The translations under genes were made by a program, and so were the position numbers. Source: Chrysemys picta bellii (taxonomy: Eukaryota > Chordata > Testudines > Emydidae). Taken from it: 64,000 nt of DNA. The stretch is from NCBI RefSeq assembly GCF_011386835.1, contig NC_088804.1, forward strand, positions 38,613,549-38,677,548, written 5' to 3'. This document shows, piece after piece, positions 38,640 through 49,620 of this stretch (positions are counted from its first letter, which is position 1; each line of letters opens with the position of its first letter). The notes under the pieces were generated by a model. The model saw only the letters and a list, made by a program, of their open reading frames with translations. It was not told the DNA's origin and made no database searches.

Positions 38640-38785
38640 GGTGGAAACCCCATTGCTTCGAGTAGTTTAAAGTGGGACTGGACATCGCACTGGAGAATGT
38701 TCTGTAGCTGGCAGGACCGACCCTCCCTGGGCAGGGCTGGGCCTGGTGCCCAATAGATCTTCCATCTCTAGTCTGATCCCGCGGT
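38640..38785 (+). mobile_element. CR1 LINE 3' fragment
   Basis: 'agtgggactggacatcgcac', 'tggagaatgttctgtagctg' and 'agatcttccatctctagtct' are blocks of a CR1 3' end. Confidence 0.5.
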
Positions 38786-39904
38786 GGCATCCATCTGTCT
38801 GCTGTGCAGCCCTCTCGGACACTGGCTGTGACCATTTGTGTTTCCGGGGTGTTTTGCAGCTCTGGGGCAGGGGCAGGGACAGGAAGTGTGTGCCCAGAGC
38901 CAGTCAACCCAATGCCACAGCCCGAGCAGTAAATAGCTTGAGCTGCAGGTCAGCACCTCAGAGGCTGATGCTCAGCAAGACCCGCCTTTAATGCAGCTTC
39001 TCTCAGCTCAAGGGGGAAGGAGGGCGAGTAATTAAAGAGGGACAGCCGCTGCTTCAGGCCTTTCTCGTCTGAAAAGCCTGGGTGAAATCGCGATGGATCC
39101 GGAGCACGCACTCACTCCTTGATGCCCATCGGGAGCCGCTCCCGGCGGAATTTCCACCTCCCTTTTGCAAACCCTGGGAGAAGCTGCTCCCACGTTCAGC
39201 GAACCATAGACACTGAAGACCCATTGGAACATCTAGCCCACCTCCACCAGTTCAGCCCTGGCCCCAGTGAGTATCTTCTAGTGCATTGTCTGGTCTACAG
39301 GGAAATGTCTCCACTGGTGGGACTTCCGCCATCTCCCTGGGAGACTAACAGATCGCATGGTTAGTTGTTTTCTCAGACAGTCACACTGATATCTTTCGAC
39401 CGTCCCGCTGGGGGTAGCTTCTCCAGCTCCTAGTACAAGTGCTTTGCTCTGCCTTGCTGGTGGGGGCAGGTTCTGATGTTGGTGCCAAAATGCCTGTTGA
39501 CTTCGGCAGGAGCAGAATTGGGCCTTACTGCTTTTGGCAATTCTCCCAGCTTCCACGATTACGACTGTGTCTGCAGGCACCCAGGTCGGAGACAAAACCG
39601 CCCATGTTCTCACTCACACACCTATAGGCAATCCGCTGAGGCAGCAAAGATTTCTCTCTCCTGATAACTGTGCTATCTGCGGTTACCTCCACCCACCACG
39701 CTCCAGTATCTCACTTTTGAGATAAACCCTGAGTAACAGAAAATGCCATGATGTGGGTAGAGAGACCTTAGCAGCTCTTCCCACGGATACCAGGGGGCTG
39801 TATGGTCTTCCTGTATGAGTCCTGCTTTGCTGTGTTTATTGTGACTCAGGAAGTGAGGTGTTTGGTGCGTGCTGTGGAAAGGCTTGGGTTTGAGCTCTTT
39901 TTTT

Positions 39905-40014
39905 CAGGGCCGCCCAGAGGATTCAGGGGGGCTGGGGCAAAGCAATTTCGGGGGCCCCTTCCATAAAAAAAGTTGCAAATTGCCCCCCTTGCTCCTCCCC
40001 TCTGGGCGGCCCTG
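39905..40014. mobile_element. hAT-type MITE, family C copy 1 (110 bp, TSD)
   Basis: The ends CAGGGCCGCCCAGAGG and CCTCTGGGCGGCCCTG are exact inverted repeats. The 8-bp flanks CTTTTTTT at 39897-39904 and 40015-40022 agree, although the T run makes this less informative. The interior shares 'gcaaagcaatttcgggggcc' with copy 2. Confidence 0.75.
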
Positions 40015-40118
40015 CTTTTTTTTAATCCCTACTAGGTCATTTACTGCAAGGAGTAGGGTGAGGGGAACCGTTTTGTGCTGCTAGAAAGACATGGGCATGA
40101 CCTAGCTAACCTGTGCAG

Positions 40119-40295
40119 CAGGGCTGCCCGGGGGGGGTTGGGAGGGGGGACAAGTGGAGCAATTTGCCCCAGGGCCTGGGCCCCACAGGGGCCCCCACGA
40201 GACTATAGTATTCTATAGTATTGCAACTTTTATTTATGGAAGGGGCCCCAGAAATTGCTTTGCGCCAGGCCCCCTGAATCCTCTGGGCGGCCCTG
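40119..40295. mobile_element. hAT-type MITE, family C copy 2 (177 bp, perfect TSD)
   Basis: It starts CAGGGCTGCCC and ends GGGCGGCCCTG. The perfect 8-bp target duplication CTGTGCAG is at 40111-40118 and 40296-40303. It lies only 104 bp from copy 1 and in opposite internal orientation. Confidence 0.82.
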
Positions 40296-40805
40296 CTGTG
40301 CAGTGATGCCATTGTAGATGAAAGGAGTAGTTAGTAAGTGCCAGGGTTTGGCCTTGAAGGAGCCATCGCTGGGCTGAGAATTCAACCATCCCCAACAATC
40401 TGGTGACCAGCAGCAGCAGCTGCTCCTTGCAGGGAGTAAACCCAAAAAAGCAAACATGTCTCTGAGCAGGCACCATCCCCCGGAATATGAGGGCAAACTC
40501 CCACACACAACGACGTGCAAAACCACATGCGCAGACACACTTCAACGAAGTCCCAAACGGGCACACCAGGTACAAATGAATGAGCATGTACACAAACATG
40601 CAAACACATATCAGCACACATGTGATCTTCTTTGGTGGGGCGGCAGGCCACAAGCAGGGCTCAGGGCCCAGGGTGCCAAGTGCTGTACATACATGACGAC
40701 GTGCACCAGCACACTCCAAACACATACATGACCGCCCAGAAAACCCCTCATAGATACCGGAATAAAAATAACACGGGGTGTGGCTTTTCTTACTGAGGGT
40801 GCTGT

Positions 40806-40941
40806 CAAGTATCAGAGGGGTAGCCGTGTTAGTCTGAAACTGTAAAAAGCAACAGAGGGTCCTGTGGCACCTTTAAGACTAACAGAAGTATTGGGAGCAT
40901 AAGCTTTTGTGGGTAAGAACCTCACTTCTTGAGATGCAAGT
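40806..40941. mobile_element. Short Penelope-like element with perfect 13-bp TSD
   Basis: 'aagtatcagaggggtagccg' followed by 'tgttagtctgaaactgtaaa' and 'gtggcacctttaagactaac' is a relative of the 22906 family. It is flanked by CTGAGGGTGCTGT at 40793-40805 and 40942-40954. Confidence 0.72.
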
Positions 40942-41439
40942 CTGAGGGTGCTGTGAGTATTTAGGAAAATGCTCTAAAAGTTGTGTTGCCAAAGCCATCC
41001 CAGACCCGTAACCACAACTGTTCCGTTGACGAGCTCAGCCTGTGTGTTTAGGTAAGGGCAGCAGTAAATACCGGCTCACCAATTACCTGAAATACAGAGT
41101 GTAACTGCAGGGTTTTCAGCTACTTAGCAGGAAAGGTCCCTCTCTCTCTGGACACGGCTAATCGAAGAGCTTTCCCTGGTCCTTGGAGAAAAGTTTTCCA
41201 AAAATGTCTTTAATATTTATGACGGCAAAAGAGCTGCTTTCGCTGCTGCTGATTTAATAGCCCCTCAGTGTGCGCCTGCCTGAAGATTTATTTTCTGGTC
41301 CATTTAACCCTCTCTTGTGGGGCAGATGCTCCGCCCCCACCCCCTCTGCATAGGTTTCCTTTGGCTTACTGCATGTAGACTTTGTTGTGGATTTCACCCA
41401 CTGTCTGTCTATTTATATAGCACAGTAGTATCTGAGCAT

Positions 41440-41800
41440 ACGTCTCACTATTGTTAGTAGTGGTGAATATTTATAGCCCATCATGGTGCTGGGTGCTGTA
41501 CAGACTCGGAAAAGAGATGATCCCGGCCAATAAGGGTTCACCTTCCAAAGACACAGGCAGGCACAGAGTAGGTGCTGTGAGGAGATAATATACAAGCAAA
41601 TGAACCTGGTGAAGAACTGGCTCTGAACTGAGGGGTTTTAGCCACCCCACCCCCCTGCAAGGCAGGGAAGTGCTATCCCCATTGTACAACTGGGGAACTG
41701 GTTAGTCAGTGGCAGTGCTGAGAACTGTATTCAGATCTCCGAGGTCCCAGGCTACAGTCCTATCCACTAGACCATCCTCCCCTCTGCTGGCCCATGCAGC
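41440..41800 (-). mobile_element. SINE-like element, minus orientation
   Basis: 'ccatcatggtgctgggtgct', 'gtacagactcggaaaagaga' then 'gttagtcagtggcagtgctg' and 'tcctatccactagaccatcc' read, in reverse, as tRNA-SINE head, body and tail. Confidence 0.5.
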
Positions 41801-42419
41801 CAGCTCGGAGAGAGCCATTGGTCCCAGAAAACGTTAGCTGATCCTTTTCATGCTGTTAGCCACCTCTCTCCATAAGGACACCCTAGCCACATAAACCAAT
41901 CCAGCAAGGGTCCCATGCCACCTCCGTAGCTCGAGTCACTGGGTTGACGCCATCCCACTTTATATCTCCTAGATGCCTTTCCTTAGTGTGCGCTCCTTCT
42001 GCCTGGAATAGCAGGTACTTGCTGTAGGGCCCTCACCAATGGACAGGCAGTGAGTGAAAGGCGCTCTAACGTTAACGACTCACCTTCCCCAAGCCCAGAG
42101 ACCGCTCCCTCCCTGGTTCCGCGTAAGCCCAACAGCAAACAATATGACAGCTAGTAAACATAGCCCGCTCCCCTCCCACCCTCTCATTTTTCCTCAGACG
42201 AGCTTTCAGGCAAAACAAAATCCGTCTCTTGCGTAAGACGGGGCTTTAGCCTTAATTAAAAAGAGATTAAAAATATCAGTGTCTGCCTTCCTGCTTCAGG
42301 AGGGTTGAAATCGGTTTGTCTCGCTCTCTCCCTCCCTCCCCGCCCCACCGGCAAAGCAGTGCTTTTCCCTTGATTAAAAAAAAAAAAAAAGATTAAGAGC
42401 ATATCTGGACTCAGGGTAG

Positions 42420-43060
42420 GGGGGCCTCTGGGTCTCAGATGTTACTGTCCCAGGGTGAGCTGGCCCTTTAAGAGGGTGAGGGCTGGGACTCACCTGTGCC
42501 AGGCTTGGCCCACCTCCACAGGTAAGGGGAAGGACAGCTGGGGATCATGTGACAGGGAGAAGCATGTGACTGGAAGGGTCTCTCCCTAACTCCCGGGCAA
42601 AGGGCCTGGGACATCAGTTCAGACAGCTGGTATTTGGGCCTGGAGCCTGCTGGGAAGAGGCTGGGTGAGAACTCTCCAGATCTCTCAAGCAGAGGCCTGG
42701 GAGAGGGACCTGCTGTGTGGGAAGTCCTTATAAAGGACTGTTAGCCTGGAGGGAGGGATGCGAGGGGAAACTGAGGCAGCAGCCGGGCCCAAAGCCTGCT
42801 ATGGTTACTATGATTTTGCTAACAGACTCTTCCCGCCGGGGGGTGAGGCAGCCACTCAAGGGGACGCAGGGAGGTGTTGCTCCCTCAGGATGCTTGTTAG
42901 AGAAAGGCTGTGTTGGAAGAGGGGGGATTCCAGTGAGAGCAGGGCTAGGCCCACGCTATATGTCTCGAATTTGTCTTCTTGCTAGATATAAAGAGCAAGG
43001 ATTTGCTATGGCCTTGTCTGCGTTAGAAACCTGCCCCACTTAACTCCGCCTAGCCACAGT
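42420..43060. repeat. Unclassified probable dispersed repeat
   Basis: The compact G-rich block has phrases such as 'ggggatcatgtgacagggag' and 'agaactctccagatctctca' that look like a multi-copy noncoding element. No termini, coding domain or duplication could be identified, so this is a weak call. Confidence 0.25.
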
Positions 43061-43535
43061 GGTGCACGCTCCTAATACAGGCACTTAAACTAGTGTCAGT
43101 CACACTTACATATCTACGTCAGGGCTTTGCACATGTGTGATGAGTTTGGTTTTTAGTTCTACTGGGGCAGACTTTTACAGGACAGGCCTGCATCTGCCTG
43201 CTTCCTGATCCATCAGCTCTTCCCCACCCCCAGCTGGCCAACCTGTCTTCCCCCAACTTCTTTTCTCACAGCCTCTCCTAAGCAGCTGGGTTCGCTTTGA
43301 ACGGCTGAAGCAAGGCTTCTTGAGGGGGGCTGAAGTGCGGTGAAGCGAGTCTGCTGCACCCTGCAATTCAATGCTCCTCTCTCCGGCCTCTTCCTGGTTC
43401 AGGGAGCCCACCTGGGGCTCATTTTCTCTCTCAGGCTTTGCTAGTAATTTTTAGCACCCCAAGGAGCTGCCAGCCCTCGGACCTCTAGAGATTTCCAAGC
43501 CCAGACACCTGCGCAGTGTGACCATTCTGTTAAGT

Positions 43536-43832
43536 CAGGGGTAGGCAACCCGAAGGTGGCACGCGAGCTGATTTTCAGTGGCACTCACACTGCCCGGGTC
43601 CTGGCCACCGGTCCGGGGGGCTCTGCATTTTCATTTAATTTTAAATGAAGCTTCTTAAACACTTTAAAAACGTTATTTACTTTATATACAGCAATAGTTT
43701 AGTTATATATTATAGACTTATAGAAAGAGACCTTCTAAAAACGTTCAAATGTATGACTGGCACGCGAAACCTTAAATCAGAGTGAATAGATGAAGACTCG
43801 GCACACCACTTCTGAAAGGTTGCCAACCCCTG
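43536..43832. mobile_element. hAT-type element with near-perfect TSD (297 bp)
   Basis: The ends CAGGGGTAGGCAACC and (inverse) CAGGGGTTGGCAACC are inverted repeats. Flanks TGTTAAGT (43528-43535) and TGTTAGGT (43833-43840) match at 7 of 8. The AT-rich interior has no transposase. Confidence 0.85.
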
Positions 43833-45499
43833 TGTTAGGTCTAATGATGCACTACAGACCAACTGCCTCATAACCCCAGTTCGTATCTAGCTCCTGCAGC
43901 CAACTGCTGGCTCTTTGCTGAAGCTACGTGCACCCTTAGTGATGAGTGGATCTCAAAGGATTTGGCCGGCTCCCTGTGGGAGGTCTGAGAGCTCTACCTT
44001 CATCCTGGGGTTTGTTCAACTGAACGGGGAGAATATCCAGCAGCCTTGCGAACACTTGAGACTTCTGCTGCTTCGGAATGAATGTCAAGCTCATGAAAGC
44101 AAAGACTGAAAGTGCTGGCTCCAGGCAGCCATAGCCCGGGCAGAGCCCCAGACCCAGCTTTGCTGATGCATTTCACTCCGGGCTTGCAGCACACCTGATA
44201 TTCCAGACCTGGGCTCCTCCCAGCTCTGCCAGTGCCCTGCCGTCCTGAGCTGCAGAATCTCCTGCTGCCCAGTCCTGTGCACCTCCTGAGACACCACGGG
44301 GAGGTGAAGGGAGGAGACACCTCTCTGATGTGGGCAGATGTTCACTAGGGGTGAGACTGAGAGCATCCAAGTTAGCTGCATTTGGGTCCCAAGCAAGACT
44401 TGAACCTAGGGCTCCAAAACTGAAAGGCTAATGGAAACCCTGGAACCACGGCAAACGTGTCATGTGGGGTGAATACAGCCCACAGCCAGTGCTGCTAAAC
44501 CCCGGTCTGGTTATTGCTGGGATGGAGGTGGGAGCCAGTTCAGCAACTAGACTGGTGAACAGACTTCTCACTGGCTGGGTCGGTGGCACATTAGAAAGAA
44601 ACCTTCCCTCAATCCCTATCAAACCACCATAATTTCCCTGCCCCAGTCCTTGCCGCTGGGTCCCTCCACCTCTTTGCCTAACGTCCCCTGACATCACTCA
44701 CTCTTGGTTCCCTCCCCAAACCCATGGGCCTTCTTTCCCAGGTCCTTCTGCCTTCCAGGTGCTCATCCCTGGACTAGCGCTCCCCTTCGGGCTGCCTTCC
44801 AAGTGCTCAGTACCCTCAAGTCAGGGGTGTCCTCTGTTTCCATCGGATGCAGCCCCCTTTCCCAGCCCTCCGACTCCTGGGCCCCTAGCTTATTCTCAGC
44901 ATCACTCCGACTTATTCTCCTTGATTGAACAGCCTGCAACACGCAGCTTTTTAATTACTCTGTGTAGGTCAGTCCAGCCATCAAACTGGTTGGGAAAAGC
45001 CTTAATTACACATCTCCTGATGTAAATTGTATGTATGTAAACTGAATCACCATCCACCCACGCAGGGGTGTGTGCACAACCCACTTCTGCCCAGTAGAGG
45101 GCACTCTTGAGACGTCTTTGGCTGCAAAGTGCTGCAAACCGCTGACATGTCCTTTATAAATCACTTTGCTTCTGCTCCATCGTCTCCCTGCCATGTTACC
45201 AGGAGCAGGGCTTTTTTCCCGGGTCGGAATCTGATCATAGGTCACTTTTACGGTGACAGAGGAGTTCAGCGTGGCACCCTGAGGAGCAGTTGGGCTGGGG
45301 ATGGGTGCACAGCAGAGCCTGTGTGTCCATATGGCCCAAAGGCTGAAGGACTCGAGCGGGGATCAATCTTATAGACAGCAGGCCTGCTGGCATCCTGGAG
45401 AGTGCAGCATGTGCTGCCTCACCTGTAGCATGGGACAGACACAACGTGGTCCCTGGATACTTGGGGGACAGGCACAAGGGACTGATCCTCAACGCCGTC

Positions 45500-45860
45500 A
45501 GGAAACAGCAGGTTCACTGCACTGCGCTCCACTGCTAGCCCAGAGCAGGGCAATGAAAATTATCAGAGGCTTCCATATGAGAGAGGCTGAAAGACCAGGG
45601 GCTGCTTAGTTTGGGGAGGAGATGGATTAGCGGGGATATGATTGAGGTATCTAAAATATTGGCTAGTCCCGTCACAGTCAGTCGAGTGCTTCTATGTATC
45701 CTCCTGTCTAAGACAAGGACAAGGAGGTCAGCCAGATAAAGTAATACACAACCTGTGGAACTCACTGCTGCAGGATAACACTGAAGCCAAGAGTCCAAGG
45801 GGATTAATAAAGGATTGGGCATTTATTTCAACAATAAGATGATCAGAAGTGATTAGAGCC
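45500..45860 (+). mobile_element. Old CR1 LINE 3' fragment
   Basis: 'gcaatgaaaattatcagagg', 'gctgcttagtttggggagga', 'ctgtggaactcactgctgca' and 'aaaggattgggcatttattt' occur in CR1 3'-end order. The copy is strongly diverged. Confidence 0.5.
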
Positions 45861-46374
45861 AGATTCCAGAAGACTTCCAGCTTTGGGAGGTCTGGCTGGC
45901 GTTTAGCTCCCGTCCGTGGGACTTCAACTCCCAGTGGCCAATTCTTAATGTTGTTCTGTGTTCTCACAGAGGACTAAATGATAATAAAAATACTTTGCAC
46001 TTCCCTGGCACCTTTGGTGGATTTCAAAGGGCTTTTCAGACACTAATGAATAATGATTAGAGAAAAGGCCAGATAAGGTGACACCTGTGCAAACTCATTG
46101 ATTTGTTCAGTGTTGCAGAGATGGGGTGGAGTGCAGCAGGGCTGTTGTGGGTAGGTTTGACCAAATTTAGAAGCCACATAGAGATGATGAGCTGTACACT
46201 GAAAACCGAACTCACCTTCCCCAGGGTCTTGTTCCATTATTTCCTGGCAAAATATGTCTGGGCTTCTGTGAGGGTTTTCCACTTGTGCCTTGGGTCACTT
46301 ACAGTGGTTCTCACAACTGGACCTAAACAGAATAGAAACACAAATAAGGTGCTTTGCCTGTTCTTGTCTTTTGT

Positions 46375-46446
46375 TGTTGTTGTTTGTTTGTTTGTTTTGC
46401 TTTTTTGGTTGCATTTTTATTTATTTATTTATTTATTTATTTATTT
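46375..46446 (+). repeat. Simple repeats (tgtt)n and (ttta)n
   Basis: A (ttg)/(tttg) run at about 46371-46398 is followed by (ttta)n at about 46418-46446. This may be the tail of a decayed retroelement. Confidence 0.8.
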
Positions 46447-46616
46447 CTAGACTTGCTAGCCAGTCAGTCTGCTAACGAGCTGGGAGCAGTGAAAAGTGAT
46501 CTTAACAAACATACACATATCACTTTCCACCGCTGACTTACTCAGCCCCAGCAAGCTGGGGGACAAATTAACCCTGGATGGGGAGGTGGGTGGGAAGGCA
46601 GTGAGAGCCAGGGGCA

Positions 46617-47365
46617 ATGGATGGGGTGCCGGGGGAGGCGGCGGGGCCAGGGGCAATGGGACAATGGATGGGGTGCCAGGGGAGGCGGCGGGGCCAGGAG
46701 CAATGGATGGGGTGCCAGGGGAGGCAGCGGGGCCAGGGGCAATGGATGGGGTGCTGGGGGAGGCGGCGGGGCCAGGGGCAATGGGACAATGGATGGGGTG
46801 CCAGGGGAGGCGGCGGGGCCAGGAGCAATGGATGGGGTGCCAGGGGAGGCAGCGGGGCCAGGGACAATGGATGGGGTGCCGGGGGAGGCGGCGGGGCCAG
46901 GAGCAATGGATGGGGTGCCGGGGGAGGCAGCGGGGCCAGGAGCAATAGATGGGGTGCCGGGGGAGGCAGCGGGGCCAGGGGCAATGGGGCAATGGATGGG
47001 GTGCCAGGGGAGGCGGCGGGGCCAGGAGCAATAGATGGGGTGCCGGGGGAGGCAGCGGGGCCTGGGGCAATGGATGGGGTGCCGGGGGAGGCGGCGGGGC
47101 CAGGGGCAATGGGGCAATGGATGGGGTGCCGGGGGAGGCGGCGGGGCCAGGAGCAATGCATGGGGTGCCGGGGGAGGCGGCGGGGCCAGGGGCAATGCAT
47201 GGGGTGCCGGGGGAGGCGGCGGGGTCAGGGGCAATGGGGCAATGGATGGGGTGCCGGGGGAGGCGGCGGGGCCAGGGGCAATGGGGCAATGGATGGGGTG
47301 CCGGGGGAGGCGGCGGGGCCAGGGGCAATGGATGGGGTGCCGGGGGAGGCGGCGGGGCCAGGGGC
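46617..47365 (+). repeat. Minisatellite of 39- and 47-bp units, 18 units before the gap
   Basis: Units start with atggatgggg and run through gtgcc(g/a)ggggaggc(g/a)gcgg to ggccagg(g/a)gca. Starts are at 46617, 46664, 46703, 46742, 46789, 46828, 46867, 46906, 46945, 46992, 47031, 47070, 47117, 47156, 47195, 47242, 47289 and 47328. Six intervals are 47 bp because an 8-bp 'atggg(g/a)ca' is added; eleven are 39 bp. The frames open on both strands (for example a 13-residue MDGVPGEAAGPGA repeat) follow from the stop-free unit and are not genes. The array runs into the assembly gap. Confidence 0.95.
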
Positions 47366-47865
47366 NNNNNNNNNNNNNNNNNNNNNNNNNNNNNNNNNNN
47401 NNNNNNNNNNNNNNNNNNNNNNNNNNNNNNNNNNNNNNNNNNNNNNNNNNNNNNNNNNNNNNNNNNNNNNNNNNNNNNNNNNNNNNNNNNNNNNNNNNNN
47501 NNNNNNNNNNNNNNNNNNNNNNNNNNNNNNNNNNNNNNNNNNNNNNNNNNNNNNNNNNNNNNNNNNNNNNNNNNNNNNNNNNNNNNNNNNNNNNNNNNNN
47601 NNNNNNNNNNNNNNNNNNNNNNNNNNNNNNNNNNNNNNNNNNNNNNNNNNNNNNNNNNNNNNNNNNNNNNNNNNNNNNNNNNNNNNNNNNNNNNNNNNNN
47701 NNNNNNNNNNNNNNNNNNNNNNNNNNNNNNNNNNNNNNNNNNNNNNNNNNNNNNNNNNNNNNNNNNNNNNNNNNNNNNNNNNNNNNNNNNNNNNNNNNNN
47801 NNNNNNNNNNNNNNNNNNNNNNNNNNNNNNNNNNNNNNNNNNNNNNNNNNNNNNNNNNNNNNNNN
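47366..47865. other. Assembly gap, exactly 500 N
   Basis: The round length implies a placeholder rather than a measured size. It follows directly on the minisatellite and its right side (47866) is unique sequence, so the array end is missing and unique sequence may be missing too. Confidence 0.98.
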
Positions 47866-49614
47866 ATCTGCATACACCTCACTACTGGGACTTTCACACT
47901 GTTCCGAACTCTAGCAAGCTGTGGCATGTTAAGTAATTAGCCAGGCAGCTCCTCTCTGGGAGCGATGGAGCAGATTGATGGCTGGGGCGGGGGAGACGGC
48001 TGCACGGCTGTGTCGCAGTGATTTGGAGGTGGCTTTTCCAGCGCAGGCCCGGACTGGAGCCTCCCCTTGGCCATTTAAATCACCATAAAAGGGCTTGGCT
48101 GGGGTCGAAGCTAAATCATTCGGAAGGAGCATTCTCTGCCCTGGTCACCGAGATCCTTTCCACGGCTCCGTAATAGACCAGGTTGTTCTCATGGAGCCTC
48201 CATGCCGTCAATGAGGCAGCGGGATATGTGTCACGTCCCACTCCGATGGAAGCCGAGCAGCCCAAGTTTTGGCTGGGCTCGCCATCCCGCTGGCTGGCTG
48301 GCAGGGTGGAACCGTTTGGCTTCGAGTGCCAGATCGCAGCGGGGAAGACGCTGAACATTTTTAGCAGCAGGCGACTGCTGTGCTGCAACCCATAGGCGAG
48401 GCTGGTGGCTCCCGATCTAGGAGAGGAGCACAAGCCAGGATGGAAGGGACAGATCACTGCCATCGGGTTGGAGAAGCCGGGTGCCAGCCCTCTCCTGGTG
48501 GCCGGGAGGTGAGCACTACCGTGCTTGACATGGCAACATCTCACCAGAGCTCCGTGTTCACGGGAAGGACCAGGAAAATCTGACCTCCGCCCCGGCCGTC
48601 ACCTGAACGCGGGTTGTCACAGGCCTTCAGCTGCATGAGCCCAGAGACGACGGGAGCGTGACAATGTTTTCTGTACCAAGTTCATGCTCCGGCATTTCTG
48701 ATGTACCAAACCCAGGTGGCCAAAGGCGGGGGAATCCCAGCTAGGTTCATGGTGGGGAGGGAGGTTTGGATCTATTTGAGGAGGGACAGATGCAAGCCTC
48801 TGATGGGAATACAAGCCTGCCATCAGTTTCAATGTGTGGCAACCTTGCTTCCTTGACCACTTCTTTCAGCATGACCTGAGCATGTGCCCTGCTGCTCTGT
48901 GGGGACAGGTACCAGTAGACCAAGGAAGAGCCCATCTGAGCTTCACAGAGTGGGGGGAGGAGAGAGCTGTTTTGTATAGAGGTTACCAACAGGATTTGGG
49001 CTACTGGGACCTCTCCCCATCTGGATCTGCTGGCCCAGGCAGCACTTTCTTTGCTGCTGGAAGTGGCTAGATTGGGATGCTGCCGACTGCGGTTTGTGTC
49101 TGGAGTGATCTCCCACAAACCTCTGGCACGCCAGCCTGATCCAGGATCTCCAAGGGGCGGGGGCTTGGAATCCCTCCTCTCCCAGCAGAGAGAGCGAGGC
49201 ATGGAGAGTCCCGGTGCAGCTGGGCAGCCCTTTGCGGCTGGCTTGGGCGCTGATGACACGTGCGTATCCTTCTCCCCTTCCTCGCCAGCACATGGGCGTG
49301 CAGTGTGGGGAGAGGAGCAGACACGCAGAACTGTGAGCTACCGTGGCAGAGTTGCTGTGAGATACAGCGGGGAGAACAACCTGAGACTGCCCCGTCCTGA
49401 CAAAGGGACTGAATTCACCAAGGGGCAGAGTCTGCTGCCTCTAGGGGTGGGGGCCATCTATCCCAGTCTATGCCCCCAATGCAGGCTGGTCTCATGCACT
49501 TGTGGGATCCTAACCATGTCATGAGGGTGAATGGGCATGTTTTAAAGTGGACTGTCTTGGCAATATTTTAAAAAGGGCTGGGAGTGATTTATAAGGACTT
49601 GCTGTTTTGTTACA
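47866..49614 (+). other. Unique GC-moderate block, possible 3' region of the C16orf74 homolog
   Basis: The block is largely free of recognisable repeats and ends at a strong poly(A) signal at 49615. It could be the terminal exon and 3'UTR of the C16orf74 homolog. No coding similarity to the expected C terminus is visible. The 157-codon open frame at 49051-49524 has no recognised domain. Confidence 0.3.
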
Positions 49615-49620
49615 AATAAA
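49615..49620 (+). terminator. Strong polyadenylation signal, candidate C16orf74 3' end
   Basis: AATAAA is followed at about 30-50 nt by the T/G-rich 'gtcggattgtctgtgtgg'. Strand and position fit the end of the C16orf74 homolog, the only plus-strand gene between EMC8 and GINS2. Confidence 0.45.

Noticed and set aside
40740..40960. Possible tRNA or small RNA gene because of inverted blocks
   Set aside because: It is the short retroelement with a 13-bp target duplication. No cloverleaf or intact Pol III boxes.
46456..47940. Very long open frames on both strands, including a 13-residue collagen-like repeat
   Set aside because: They arise from a stop-free minisatellite unit, shift frame at each 8-bp insertion, and run through 500 N.
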